64,000 nucleotides of DNA from assembly GCA_947184155.2 (NCBI GenBank), contig CAMXCT020001446.1, positions 1-64,000 on the forward strand, in the 5' to 3' direction. The translations under genes were made by a program, and so were the position numbers. The notes beneath the pieces were generated by a model that saw nothing but the letters and a program-made list of their open reading frames with translations, made no database searches and was not told where the DNA came from. This DNA comes from Cladocopium goreaui (lineage: Eukaryota > Sar > Dinophyceae > Suessiales > Symbiodiniaceae). This document shows, piece by piece, positions 40,864 through 52,649 of the stretch (position 1 is its first letter; each line of letters starts with the position of its first letter).

Positions 40864-40955
40864 GCAGGTACGTGGAGTTGGTCAGAGTCCATATCCTAGT
40901 CTACTGCATGGAGCTTCGTTGGCGACAGCCATGCAGCGACTCTGTCGCCCCCTGC
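40864..40955 (-). ncRNA. Pseudoknot motif PK12, divergent module
   Basis: X CTGCATGG/CCATGCAG and Y GGCGACAG/CTGTCGCC, both 8 bp with no mismatch. Linker AGCTTCGTT, closing GCAGG/CCTGC. The hairpin is only TGGA/TCCA. The flanks differ from the A and B modules, so this copy gives independent support for the structure. Confidence 0.74.
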
Positions 40956-41431
40956 TGCTGGTGATGAATTAAAACTTAGACGCCGGAGTAATTCTGATTA
41001 TAGCCCTTTGGTACAGGGGTTGCCCCCACACACGAAGGCCGTATGTCGCACAAAGAGCTGAACATCTAAAACGGAAAAACTGAAAACTGAATTATATACA
41101 GGGAATGCGAGAATGGATCTGCAGCCATCGGTAGCGGAGAAAACACGGTTGACCTGAGCAAGGGTGCTGCAAGTTTGAGCAAAAAGATTAATGTTAGTAT
41201 TGCAACGAACAGCACAGCTTCAGCAGAGTTAAGAAAACAGGATTTGTCAAAACAGGTTCTGAGAATCACTGTCGCCCAACTGCGTTTTTTACAACTGCAA
41301 CGCTTGGTGAACATCAGCTTGGTTAAACCCTTTCTGTACATACAGGGTTCCCAGCTGGGAAAGGCTTGCAAATACCAAATCCGGAGGATAGGTATATTTT
41401 CGAATTAGGTGAGCCCGGCTCTTTAATCCGC

Positions 41432-41795
41432 TCAATCTGAGGCGGAGAGATCCCGCAGAAACACAGTCCCGAATTCTGGCTGGCGATATTTTACAGTTCG
41501 ATCCTGTATATTGAGATCAAAACCCAGTAACAGATCATCATCAACAGTTTCAAGTTCAACGGGGGGCCCATAAAAGTCCAAATCACAGAGTTTTCAGCGC
41601 ATCAGTGTGGAAATGGTGCGCAGAGCAAATCAAAAATCGATTGTCCACATAACGTACAGAACAAATGTGTAGAGTTGGTTGTCCTAGAATTTCAGCAAAA
41701 GATTCCGACCAACTTCGTTCCACCAACGTGACGGCCAGATTGGAAAGTGATGGAGAAATCTGGCTTCCAATGCCTGCTCCACTAAGGATGTCCAA
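41432..41795 (-). pseudogene. Decayed RT of a more distant Penelope-like element
   Basis: The minus strand reads SGAGIGSQISPSLSNLAV (motif B, where the tandem copies have GSPMGSPLSPALC) and VRYVDNRFLI (motif C, again YVDN). After a frame change near 41580 the next frame gives LDFYGPPVELET and LLLGFDL, matching the FYGHPIILET and FLGF part of ORF3. It ends in TGA at 41434-41432. Only the palm region is left. Identity to ORF3 is low, so it is a different lineage rather than a fourth copy. No other ORF of the eight-ORF unit is recognisable around it. Confidence 0.7.
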
Positions 41796-41949
41796 AGTGT
41801 TGGTTTTTAAGGGGTTCCTATGTTATGCAGTGGAGCTGGGGCACTGCACCGTTTTGGTGCCCTAGTTGGTTGGGAGACTATGTTCTTGACCTATGACATG
41901 GATGTAACATGGATGTTTGTATAATGCTTGACCAAATCTGAACATATGT

Positions 41950-42400
41950 TTTATTCCCAAAAGTGTATCTTGAATATCAATTTTGTTGAACAAAAAAAAT
42001 GAATATTATATTTTTCCCCACAAAAACAAATGCTTTTGCACCCAAAAAAAATATGAATACCAAATTTGTTGTTAAAAAAACATGTTGGATATTGCTTTTT
42101 GTCAAACAATATGTTGGATATCAGGTTTTTGTTCCAAAAAAAACATTATGGACATCAGGTTTTTTGTGGAAGAAACAATGTATAAAATCAGATTGTTGTT
42201 TAAAAATTATTGTTTTTTCCAAAAAAAATTGGAATACCAGATGGCTTGTCAGAAAATAATTTTGAATATCCTTTTTTTTTGCCAAAAAACAACTTTGAAT
42301 ATCGTTTTTTGCCAAGAAAACAACTTTGAATATTATTTTTTTTTCAGAAACACATATTGGTTATCAGATTTTCTGTTTTTAATCATTTTTTCTATCAGTT
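41950..42400. repeat. AT-rich degenerate minisatellite with T-run/A-run units
   Basis: About a dozen diverged units of roughly 30-40 bp. Each has a GAATATC-like or GGATATC-like segment, a T-run, a short spacer (GCC, GTTCC) and an A-run, for example TTTTTTGCCAAAAAACAAC. Each unit could form a small T/A hairpin. Weak open frames across it follow from the repeat and are not genes. Confidence 0.6.
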
Positions 42401-42921
42401 TGTTTGTCAATACTCAACATGTTTTCTCATCAAAGTGGGTTTCTTGCATACCAACCGCTGGAAGAAACACATGTTTTTTCCCTTCACATGCAGGTTGAAA
42501 CATATGGTTTTGAGAGAAAAAACAGGATGATGTTTCACCAGTGAGATGCAGCAAACAGATCACTTGTTGAAAGGCGTGCATTTTTTCGAACAACCACAGC
42601 AGCCAGCAGCCATTTGTGATGATCATGTTTAACCACAAAATGTGGTGTTGCACTACCACACATTCAGAAAAAACATAGTGTTCTGTACCCAGGGATGTGT
42701 GCCCAATTAATGTATTGATAGTTTGTGATATTTGGAATATATAAAAAAAAACAAAATCAACTTACCAACATCATAAAAACTAGTGCGCTGCCCAGGCTGC
42801 CCAGCAGGGTTCTGCCACACCAGGTGGCACTTTGCAAACACGATAGTCAGGGGATGTAAATTTCAGGGGTCATAGCACCTCTCAACTTGTTTGCATGGGT
42901 TGGGTTTGCTTTTGGCGTCCC

Positions 42922-42960
42922 ATGGCCGCTGTTGCTGCTTTTGCAGCAACGCTCTTGAAG
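42922..42960 (+). CDS. Candidate first coding exon of the multi-exon gene
   Basis: It encodes MAAVAAFAATLLK and ends exactly at AAG|GTGAGT, a strong donor, in phase 0. It is short and Ala-rich, so the call depends on the donor and on the phase agreeing with the next candidate exon. Confidence 0.35.
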
Positions 42961-43142
42961 GTGAGTGCTAAAGTCGATCTTGGTGCTGGAGAGCCGGAAC
43001 TCATATGTTCAGAGACAATGTGCCTTTTCTGAATTGTTTATATGCTGGATGTTACAGATGTTACATCATTTGTTTTTATTTCTGTTTGAATGTGTGGGTG
43101 TGGATACAGATACATCAAGTATGAAATCTCGTCACCGTTTAG

Positions 43143-43284
43143 GGTGGACGTGTTGAAGTGTTGAGGCTGGTATCATTTCTCGAAGGGGTGTGCAAGCAAT
43201 CTGCCATCTCGAAAGTGTCCCGGCCACGCATTCTGCAAGTTCTGGAGAGCTTCTCGGGAAAGGCAGCGGGCTGGCATGTGAAGG
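43143..43284 (+). CDS. Candidate exon 2 of the multi-exon gene
   Basis: After the acceptor TTTAG the frame GGRVEVLRLVSFLEGVCKQ ... LQVLESFSGKAAGWHVK is open, with balanced amino-acid use. It starts in phase 0, as required by the candidate first exon. The donor is one of two GT sites at 43285 or 43291, both leaving phase 1. No motif is recognised. Confidence 0.4.
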
Positions 43285-43803
43285 GTCAGGGTTGATGTTT
43301 TTTTGCAACAATACGTTTTTAGAGGTGAGGTGTTTAACAATAATAAACAAATGCATTGATATGACTTCACCCCATAGATGTGTAATTCATAGCCAATTTT
43401 AAGTTGCATCCAGATGTCATCCAGAATAGAAAACATACCGATAGATATGCACGAATGTATGATTTTTTTGCATTATAGAAATCATAGAAATCAATCAACA
43501 ACACCAAACAGGATACACAAGTTGAATAGGGGGGGAACTTACGATCCACAATCCGACAGGCGGTCGGGACTTCTAGGGTACCAGTCAAGTTTAAAGATAC
43601 AACTACTGGTTGATCTGTTTACTACTATTTATTATACTTTATACTATTCACTATTTACACACCCACACCCGTTGGATACGATTCTGACATCTGCGATGGA
43701 ATACGAGTATACGAGTCACCGGTGTGCAATGAACTTCATATCCCCCTGTGTGTCACAGCGCCTGCATGACATGAGGCCATGCGTGTTGATGTCTCGGGAA
43801 CAG

Positions 43804-44930
43804 TACATTCGATGTTCCAGCTACGATTGGTCCCACAGATGTGTCGGTGCTTGGCACTTGAATTCAGTGAGGCTGAGTGGTGGCAATTGTGTGTGTCATC
43901 TATGGACACCAAACGGTTGGACTATTTAAGACAGACTGGCGACCATGATGACCATAGTGGTGGCTCTGGACCAGGGCCTGACTATCATGGTGTTCGTAGT
44001 GGTGGAGTGACATCCACACTATCACGTCAGGGTTCAAGTTCAATGTCCGTTGCAGCGTCAACTGACAGCGGAGGGAAGGATTCAGCTGTTTCTGTTTCTT
44101 CAGGGCAATTTGACGAGTTGGTACAACAAGTTGAAGCACTACAAAGGTCTAATGCCAACTTGAGGAAACTGTGCAAAGCCAAGAACAAGACAATTTACTG
44201 TTTGCGCAGACAAATGCAAGGGTTTCAGACTGAAACAGGTGTGAAAACAGTCACTGCATTTCGGAAGCAAAAGTCGCTTAGGGAGGCTAGATCCCGGGAC
44301 CAGCTGAATGTAACCAAGAAAGGACGTTGCGAGAGGAACTTAAGTGATTCTGGGTCTATTGCGGTTGCATTGAGAATGTCGCTAGGTTGCTGTTCTGCTC
44401 TTGGGTTCCCTTCTGCATCATGGAGTGACATCAGCAGGCAAACAGTAGCCAGGTGTGAAGTTAACATTGCAGCTGCAAGTATGATGAGGGGAGCATTGTT
44501 TGGCCATTTTCTTCTACTGTGTATTTCAAAGCAGAAGCATGCAGTGTTCAATCGACCATTGGCTACCCCTTTCTTACGATGGGATCTGAATGTGATGAAA
44601 CCTTTTTTCATACGGCAAGATGATGGCAATCAATTGGACATTGGTTCTTTGCGAGACCGAGTGCAAGCCTTTTTATCCATGATGAGATTTCCACAACATA
44701 TTGCTAGTCTGGTTGTGCCAGTCCGGGCTTCTGCCCGGGGCCAGCGGGTGGGGCGGCTCTCAATTGCCGGGATATCATTGCAGAATGATGCGACCAACAG
44801 TTCCATCTGGCAGAGGAAGAAGTTGACAACAGCAGTGATCCATGCTGGGATGCTGGTAGACGCAGGTGCACTCTCATCTGGTGATTTCAACAAAGCCTTT
44901 GAGATCCACGCTGTCATGTTACCTGACTTG
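43804..44930 (+). CDS. Exon 3 of the multi-exon gene (coiled-coil region)
   Basis: A long open exon. The N-terminal part reads MCRCLALEFSEAEWWQLC. A Gly/Ser-rich linker follows, then a likely coiled coil at FDELVQQVEALQRSNANLRKLCKAKNKTIYCLRRQ, shown here only as positions about 44110-44215. A conserved-looking globular region continues to FEIHAVMLPDL. The acceptor AACAG at 43803 gives phase 1, matching candidate exon 2. Other AG sites (43819, 43837) are possible. The frame stops at 44942, so the donor must be before that. GTTACC at 44918 or GTACTG at 44930 are candidates. The exon resembles the N-terminal, non-catalytic part of a transposase-derived protein, but that is context-based inference. 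Confidence 0.55.
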
Positions 44931-45417
44931 GTACTGACTTGATACTGAGGTAAGGTCATGAGGTCAAACTGACAGGCACATACTAACAAGTTGAAGTCAA
45001 AATGAGATACGTTCTACATTGTGGCATATTGTGACGCTTTGGTAGAACAATACTACATTATCGTCATTGCTATCCAAGATGGTTTCAGTCAAAATGTGGT
45101 CTCTGATTTTGTGAACTTTGTTTGTTGGATTTGTTTGAACGACCACAATCATTGCCAACCAACTTTGAGACTGCACTGCACAATGTTTTGTTTTTATGGT
45201 GGCCAGGGGGTGTGGGCCGGACAGGCCAGGGTTCAGTACATGTGTAGAACTACAGTTGAAACTTACGATACGGTTTGCTAATCACTTATTATTTGCATTT
45301 CAATTTTCATAGTTTGGTGAACATCTTCTTTTTCAGAGGAATCACACATCACAGGGTCGTATCATCTTACAAGTTAACACTAATTGTGGTTTGGTCTTTT
45401 GCCTGTTTGAAGTTCAG

Positions 45418-45581
45418 CTCGATCCCAATGAGATGTTGTGCTGGTTATGTTGTCCATCCCAGGTCAGATGTCTTGCCGGTGGGGCCTGGTTCAGCAAAGG
45501 CTAGCCTGGCAATCTTGCTGAAACAGCTCCATTCTGTGGGTATGCCAACTTGGGAGGACATAGCAGATTTGTCCAGGAGAC
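45418..45581 (+). CDS. Exon 4 of the multi-exon gene
   Basis: After the acceptor GTTCAG the frame SIPMRCCAGYVVHPRSDVL is open and continues through GSAKASLAILLKQLHSVGMPTWEDIADLSRR to a candidate donor C|GTGTCA. The helical GSAKASLAILLKQL segment looks like real protein. The phase needed from exon 3 is 2, which fits the weaker donor at 44918, so this junction is uncertain. Confidence 0.45.
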
Positions 45582-46492
45582 GTGTCACGACATAACATCC
45601 TGTAAGGGTAAGGGTTTGTTTACATGCTGGGATCTGGAATCTGGTGATGGTGACTGTGACTGGATTAGTACTACGTTTTAAGACTTTAAGATGTTCAACA
45701 ACATTCAGTATATATCACTCATCACCATCATTGTCGTGATCGGTTTCAGCTGTCGGTATCCATTCACCTTAGACTTTTGAACGTACCATTCTGGCTATGA
45801 TTGAATTATAATTCAAATTCACCCTCATTTAGATCTGTGTGTTTGTGATGATGAAGAGCAGTGAGCCAGCAACGAATGGGCTTTGAATGCTATTATGTTA
45901 CTATGTTGACATGTCATTCCACATTGTACATTGGTGACACTTATGTGCTGGAGTGTTTGTTGTTTTCCCTTGAGCTTGGTAATGTTAGATGGTGCCACCG
46001 CACCACTAGCGGTAGCAGCAATTTACATGCAAGTTTGAAACTGCAATACGCTGTGTCAGGGTTTTGACTCTTGAAGGAATGTTCAACTATGTAGCACAGC
46101 TTCATGATTGGTAAGTTGATAGTGTCAATATATAGACGATAGATCTGGCAATCAAAACTACATTGAACGAGCTAATGAGCATCATTGATCTGATGTGAGT
46201 TTGAGAGGCCAGGCCAGGCAATGAGGGGCTTGAAGTGGGTGGGGGGTAGAATGTCTTGGCCTTGGCTTAGGCTAAGACAAGTCCACAAGTTGACGAGGTA
46301 TTTATTGTTCTTGTTTCGGACTTGTTTCGTTTTCATGTCACCTAGTGAAACGTGAAATGTAGTACAGTAAAGCTTTAACGTCACAGACCTCCACCAAGCG
46401 CAAAATTGGGAATTGTTAGATATTCCATCGTAATGATTAATGAATGTGGTTCGAATTTCATTTGGTTCATCCATGTTAACCCACCACCCCAG

Positions 46493-47449
46493 GTCCTCCA
46501 GGGTCAATTATCAGCCATCAACAATCCAGAATCCATCATCAGGAGCAACCGGCTAGAAGATGAAGCAGTGTTTATCTTATGTGTGACGGAAGATGCTGGG
46601 AGCGACCAAAAGGCACAACGGTTGATGCTGCTTTCACACATTTGCAAAGGGGAGCTCGAATCTTCTGATGATGATCAAGATCATTATTCACAGATATGGT
46701 TTTTCGATATCTCGTGTTTGGTACACCAGTTCAACCTGATTGTGGGATCTCAGTTGTCTCTGATGGATTCTTGCCTGGTCGAGATCGAGAAAGACTATCG
46801 CTATTTTTCATCACTTGCAAAATTTATCCACTCATGGCGGGCGATGCCAAGTGTGATAATGGCGGAGTTTCCACCTGAGCACTTTGCTTCTGTAAGATTG
46901 CCACCATCACCATGTGCTGCTCGTTGGGGATGTGTGCATGAGCTGGAAGCATTCCTTCTAGCTATTGGTGTTGAAAAGATTCAATCAGCTTTCACACATG
47001 CATGTATGGTATATGCTTCCAAAAGAAAGAAAAAGGCAAACACAGGTTCATCTGCCAACCCCGTTGATGAGATAGCCTTGGATGAGTACACTCAGTTTCA
47101 AGAGAAGCTAGGAAGATACATGCGGTCAGCAAGCGACATTGTCAAGGATAGTGTTTTCTGGTTCTTGGTGGCTGCTAGCTTCCATGCAAAGGAGCCCCTG
47201 ATTTCATGCTATGCTTGGCTGCAAAAGCCAAGAGAGACACCCATGCTTGATTTCACTTGTGGTCAGTCGTTTGAATTTCTCCGCCAATTGCAGATGTTGA
47301 CCGTGGACTTGACGTGGGTCACAGAGTGCATGAATGAGTCAGGGGCGACAAGGTCATTGACAGAAGAGGTGCAGGTTCAGTTGGCCGGTGTGGCAATCAG
47401 AATGGCTATACACAATGCTGCAGCATATGAAAGGCGTATCTACACATAC
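46493..47449 (+). CDS. Exon 5 of the multi-exon gene (hAT-transposase-like core)
   Basis: Acceptor CACCCCAG at 46492, open frame to 47470, donor candidate TAC|GTGACA. The segment DAGSDQKAQRLMLLSHI is followed by an acidic stretch and then IWFFDISCLVHQFNLIVGSQ, W-R near 46830, and AARWGCVHELEAFLL. The order Asp-rich start, C..H...L, then RW....ELE..L is reminiscent of hAT transposases and of hAT-like families expanded in some protists. I cannot show a complete catalytic triad. A domesticated or degenerate transposase is the best guess. Confidence 0.55.
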
Positions 47450-47469
47450 GTGACATCGATCCTTGTTTG

Positions 47470-50059
47470 AACTTACTCTCTCTTGGATGGAAAGCATCAC
47501 TCATCACTGGATTCGCTTCTTTCAGGTAATTTGATTTGACAGTGCTTTCCAATTGAGTTGGTTACACCAGAAACAGTTGGGTCATTAAAACATTGAACCA
47601 TGATCTTTGACTTTGACAATAGTTGCGACCCAGGGTTGATCATCCAAAACATTGTCCAATAGTCCAACAGTCCACTAGGGTTAAGGATATACATGAATTT
47701 AGAAAGACCAGGCACCTATGATGCACCATTCATTGCATTACACGGATTCAGGCAGGTTCCGGACGAGCCCATGCAGGTCCCACAATGTGCTGTGGTTCTG
47801 GTTCCCTGTGGTTTGGTTTAGCCTATGGTTTTTCAAACCGTTTTAGTTTTAGTGTCAGTGTCAGACTTAAACTTCTCAAACGATGTTTTTCTTGTGGGAA
47901 TAACCGCATACACAGACACACACACACGCAAACTAAACACACAAACGCTCACATATATTTATATATCAAGAAATGAACATATTTTTACAAATAAATGAAA
48001 TTATTTGTATCATACTTACTATGACTGAGCTCAGGATGCCATATCGGCTTTTCTGGCTGATCAAAGACAAATGTGATGAAGAGTCGGCAGTCCGCATGCG
48101 CAGGGGGCCCCAGGTAACATTTTGGCACACTGCTAGACTGCCAATGGCCAATGACCAATGGCAACATGGGGCAAGTCAACAACAATTCAATAACATGATG
48201 ATTTTACTGAATTGGTCGGAGCATTTTTGTTTAAACAGTCCACCGGGAATCATCGTGCAGTGGGATATATGACTTTGGTATGTCAAAGGTGTATCAGTCA
48301 GTCAACATGAATGGGCAACAGCCACAGCATCAGAGGGCACTTGACTTGATTTGCACTGAGCAAAGAAAACCTGGGAATGTCATGCCAAATCTGCTTTGGG
48401 TTCGTTAAGATTTTTTACACATCTGGACAGCGCAAGAGAAACCAATGACCAGAGTAATTTTGTTAAACCTTTACCATTACTCGCAGACAGATATGATGTT
48501 GTAGGTGAGGCTAAGCACTGATGATGGACCCACCCACCTGCTCGCCTGCTAAGGCATTGCTTCTGAGCTCCTGGATTGTGATTCTACAACGTTGCATGCA
48601 ACTGCACAGCGTATTAGGCCAGGCGGCCAGGAAGCAACAAGCAGTGCAGCAAGCAGGAAGCAAACAACAAACCTGGAACCTTGCATAAGTGGACCCCAAA
48701 GGGGATATAAAATTGAATTGAAGCGGTACTGAAGGAAAGTGAATTTATTCTTTCAGGAGGATGACAGGATGATGATTGGATGATGAGGGATGCTTTGGTA
48801 TTGGTTTTGCCGCTCACTAAAGAGAAGAGTTGCCCAAGAGTCTAAGCTGTGTAACTACATCAAGGGCCAATGCAAAATGATGTTTGATTTGATTGATAGC
48901 TGTGGTCGGTCACATTGTTTTTTGTTTGGGGGAGTGTGTTGTCTCTGATCTGCATTTTAGAAATCTGTTTGGCAATCAGCAAGCTGACTGGAGTAGAGAC
49001 TCTGCACCACCGGTTCAGTCAGTAGAGTACTGCTATTGACTGCATGATGACGCATGAGCACCACGTGCAGAACTGCAATAAATATTTGATATAATATGGG
49101 TCCGAACTTGTCAATGGTAAGTGTAAGTGTTGGGCATTAAAGGACACATGTGTTTAACTGTGATCGTCTATGATCAAATATATTCCATACATCATCTAAT
49201 ACATCTACATTAACCTGCACAGGCACATGTGGACATCTACAATAACATTAACATTTAAACATTTAAACATTTAGATGTGATGTGATGTGATGTGTTATAA
49301 ACGTTTGTTTGTCTTCTTGTCTGCATCTCTCTCTTCGTCTCTTCGTGTGTATGTCTGTTTATTTCCGTGCATCTGCCTTAGTTTCTTTGTCCATTCGTCC
49401 ATTCGTTTATTCGTCTATTCATCTGTCTGATTGTATGCCTGCTGTGCTGTGCTGTGTGCTGTGTGTGTGTACGTGTTTGTTTGTTTGTGTGTTGTGTTGT
49501 TTGTCGTTTGTGTGCTGTGGTTGGTTGGTGATTGGTTGGTTGGGATCCCTGGGGTTGGTTGGTTGATTGGTGTGTTTGTTTGCTCGCTTGTTTGTGTGTA
49601 TGTCCTACTGTCTTACTGTATGTGATGTGTTCGATGCATGCATATCTCCTGGTGTATGTATCATAATCCTTATGTATGATGAATTATGGCATTATGTGAA
49701 CTGGTGTATGTATGTGCCCTGTGTGCCTGTGTGCCTGTGTGCGAATGTTTGCATGTATGTATGCCATGTATGTGACTGGCTGTGTGTGTATGTGCGTTCT
49801 ACTCATGTCATTGTCATTGTATTTGATAGTTGGTATCATTTATCCTGTGGCTGACATCTCCGGACTCCTGACTTTGACTGTTTGACTCCCGACTACTGAC
49901 TGACTTTAGCACTGAACGATTAACGATGGATAATGGATACTGGCCCTGCCTGACTGATGAAACTCATAGACTCTGGTTATTATGGTTAGTGAACTTGTGC
50001 TGTGCATGTGACTGGATGGCAGGAGAAGATGTTGGTCGGAGTTGCATGTGATGGTACAG
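47470..50059. other. Long intron-like stretch without exons, several simple repeats
   Basis: No coding-looking frame. It contains a CA/ACAC tract at about 47917-47950, AT-rich spacers, a T/G-rich low-complexity tract (about 49290-49860, TGTTTGTTTGTG type) and short runs of TGATG at 49275-49292. If exons 5 and 6 belong to one gene this is a 2.6-kb intron. Confidence 0.5.
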
Positions 50060-50782
50060 ACAGGAACCATCAATCCCAGTGGGGTTCTCTACGCTGGGTT
50101 GTCTCTGGCTGCCAAGCTCCTCAAACCACATGTTGTCTTGATGGAGAGCATCAACTCTTTGCTGAAGAGAGTTGCCCAGGATTCTCCGAACATCAGTCTA
50201 GAACTGCTGTCAGCACGTGTGATGTTGAAGAAACATGTCGGGTTTACAGCTGATGAAGATTCAGTGGTTCAACTTCAACAGAACCCTTCAAAAGCTGACA
50301 TGACCATAACCACAGCTGCGTCAGCAGCACCTGGTCTTGGCCAGGGAACAGGAACATCAGGAACATTGTCTCTACGTGTTCAGCCCAAGGTGACCAAGGT
50401 CAAGTCGTTCAAACAGATCAAACCATTTGCTCTCAAAATGGCAGATAGGTTAAAACCTCTTGTCCAGGATGTCAACCAGTGGGTACAAAGAATGGACCGT
50501 TGGTCATGCCCCCCAGCTTTGAAAGAATTGGAGCCATCAAATTCGTTTATGTTGAATGCAATTGATCGTCCATTCTCAATGTTACCACAGACACATCAGA
50601 AACAACTGGCGGCAGCTGCCTATTTCCATCGAATATGGTTTCGAGAACATGTTACAGCTGGTCAATTAGCCCTACTTGCGTTTTGTAATCGTGGTACAGC
50701 CTCAACCCGAGCACGTGGCAAAAAATCTTTGCTGGTCGATGTAGTGCGTGGATACTTCGTGGGTGAAGTGCATTCCATGCAG
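50060..50782 (+). CDS. Exon 6 of the multi-exon gene
   Basis: Acceptor GTACAG at 50059 and donor CAG|GTGTCG at 50783 enclose 241 complete codons (phase 0 at both ends). The protein starts TGTINPSGVLYAGLSLAAKLL and includes a low-complexity Ala/Gly linker, a Lys-rich segment (KSFKQIKPFALK), NSFMLNAIDRPFSML and YFHRIWFREHVTAGQLALLAF, and ends GEVHSMQ. Both junctions agree in phase with neighbours (exon 5 ends in phase 0, exon 7 begins in phase 0), which supports one gene. No known domain. Confidence 0.58.
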
Positions 50783-51121
50783 GTGTCGGCAGCCGTGGGC
50801 ACTGGGGGCGACACACTCACATTTTGTTTCAAAATGATATGTATGTTTGGACAACATGTTGGTGTCACAGTTTGCATTGAATCCTGAAGTGGGGTTATGA
50901 GCTCATAGCTGTGGCTGGGGCATTGGGGCATGCACACATAGGTATTCTTTGTCATTGCCAATTGCCTTTGTTACAGTAGGAGTAGGATTTGACACGATGT
51001 GGTTCAGGTTTAGTAGCATTCAAGATTAAAAACGGTATGATGTTTCAGGTTTTCCTATCCCTTAGTCTGTACCACTGTGCCATTGTACCAGACACTCCTT
51101 ATATCATCTCCTTTGTCGCAG

Positions 51122-51823
51122 GCCAGAGTGGTGGAAGCGGATGTGTTTCAGAACGATGATGGACGGGTGGTGGTCACAATGCGACATCCACCGACATTCG
51201 ATCGGTCTGCGGATTGCTTTCTGAAAGCGATTCAATATGAAACGGTTTTGACTGTGGTTGTAAGTCCTGTGCAGATGATCCAGTTGCTTGGTGGTGGTTC
51301 CAATGATCGCTGGATTGGCTTGGCTGCAAAACCAGTCAGGGTTTGCGATGTGGACCCAATGATGGTACCTCGACCCATTCGCTCAGGTAGTAGGCCAGCA
51401 AAGACATCCAAGACAGCCACAGGTTCTGATGTTGCTGCAGCTGCGGCCGCAGCTGCAACTGGTGATGGATCTTTAGACCATGACCATGATATCACAGAAG
51501 AGCTGTTGAAGGAAGCAGCAGGCATCCATGATAATGGTCTATCTGTAGCCCATACCACTGAAGATGTCGATAATGCAACACTCACAACTGAAGTCTGGGA
51601 GTTGACAGAAGACATGGGTCCGTCCCAGGCCATAAATTCTGCTCGTGCAAAGGGATCCCTACCGGAGCAGGTTGAAGTCTCTGTCTTTGGAGGTGCAACT
51701 TGTTATACCACTGACGAACTTGAGTTCGATGCAGTGCAGACCATGTTGATGAGGCGCATCACATCGGGTTATTGGTTTCGGGATTGCATAGTGTTGAGAC
51801 GAGTAGCTACTTATTTACTTTGA
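51122..51823 (+). CDS. Exon 7 of the multi-exon gene
   Basis: Acceptor TTTGTCGCAG at 51121, phase 0. The protein starts ARVVEADVFQNDDGRVVV, passes a hydrophobic block (TVLTVVVSPVQMIQLL), then a poly-Ala run of about nine and acidic Asp/His repeats (DHDHDI), and ends near GYWFRDC. The open frame runs to 51823, but a donor upstream is expected. GTGTTG and GTAGCT around 51790-51805 are candidates and neither is strong. Confidence 0.52.
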   Translation, partial: ARVVEADVFQNDDGRVVVTMRHPPTFDRSADCFLKAIQYETVLTVVVSPVQMIQLLGGGSNDRWIGLAAKPVRVCDVDPMMVPRPIRSGSRPAKTSKTATGSDVAAAAAAAATGDGSLDHDHDITEELLKEAAGIHDNGLSVAHTTEDVDNATLTTEVWELTEDMGPSQAINSARAKGSLPEQVEVSVFGGATCYTTDELEFDAVQTMLMRRITSGYWFRDCIVLRRVATYLL

Positions 51824-52649
51824 TTTTGATATATGCTCTTCTGATACTGTTTGTCACTGACACTGACGTGACATTGATTGGAAACAGTGTGGTTGGGAAG
51901 TGTGTATGTGTATGGATTTGACTATTGGCCGGATCAAACAATCGATAACTCAATAGTTAATCTATTTTATTTCTTTTACCATACCTGTTGTTCTCTGAGG
52001 GGGGCAGCATCGCCACGTCTCCTGGGAGTGATAATTGCCTGTGGGCACTGTGATGTATAATGTACATGATAAATGTATATGTCATACCACTGCAATAACA
52101 TATAAGAGAGTTGCAACTTTTGGATCTCTATGGTTTGAAAACATTCTGTGGTAGATCGGTTGAGTTCAGCAACATCTAGTAGCAGGCAACAAGCAATCAC
52201 GCACATTGACGATGTTTGTTGCAACACAGCATCATCATCATCTTGTGCCGTGCCAACGTGCCCACTAGCTTCACTGCTAATTGGCCAAAGCACATGGTTC
52301 TGATGTGCACACCACTGCACCACAATCACGGACTTTTCAATCTGCAACTTTCCACCAACAACTACTACGGGTTTAAGGTTTAAAACAACAATCAGATTCT
52401 ATTATGTTGTGTTCAATTTGTGTTCAAGTTCCATTTATATCATCACCAATCATCCCCAAGCACAAAACAATATTGGTCTTAATATTTCTAATATATGAGT
52501 CATTGCTTTCTTTTGGATAACATATGATCATATGTTTCTGATTCTGTACGTAGCCGTGGCTGTGAAGTGGGTCCCTATCTGATAAGTGCCTTCCGCCTGC
52601 TGGCTCTGGAGTAGATCCTTTTCCTCATCCAATCTCAGCCTCGCGTTAG

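Larger units (their letters stand above)
38141..40990. repeat. Upstream noncoding array 3 (two leaders, four PK motifs)
   Basis: Leader (about 38190-38645) is fused to a truncated A-like module with PK9. An A module with PK10 follows, ending in the hairpin CTCGGC/GCCGGG at 39454-39469. Then come a purine-rich spacer (39470-39690) like that at 23720-24090, a second leader (about 39700-40187), an A-like module with PK11 that duplicates 25609-26080, and a last module with PK12 (about 40656-40990). The near-identity of 25880-26450, 38660-39230 and 40455-40650 points to recent duplication inside the arrays. Confidence 0.72.
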
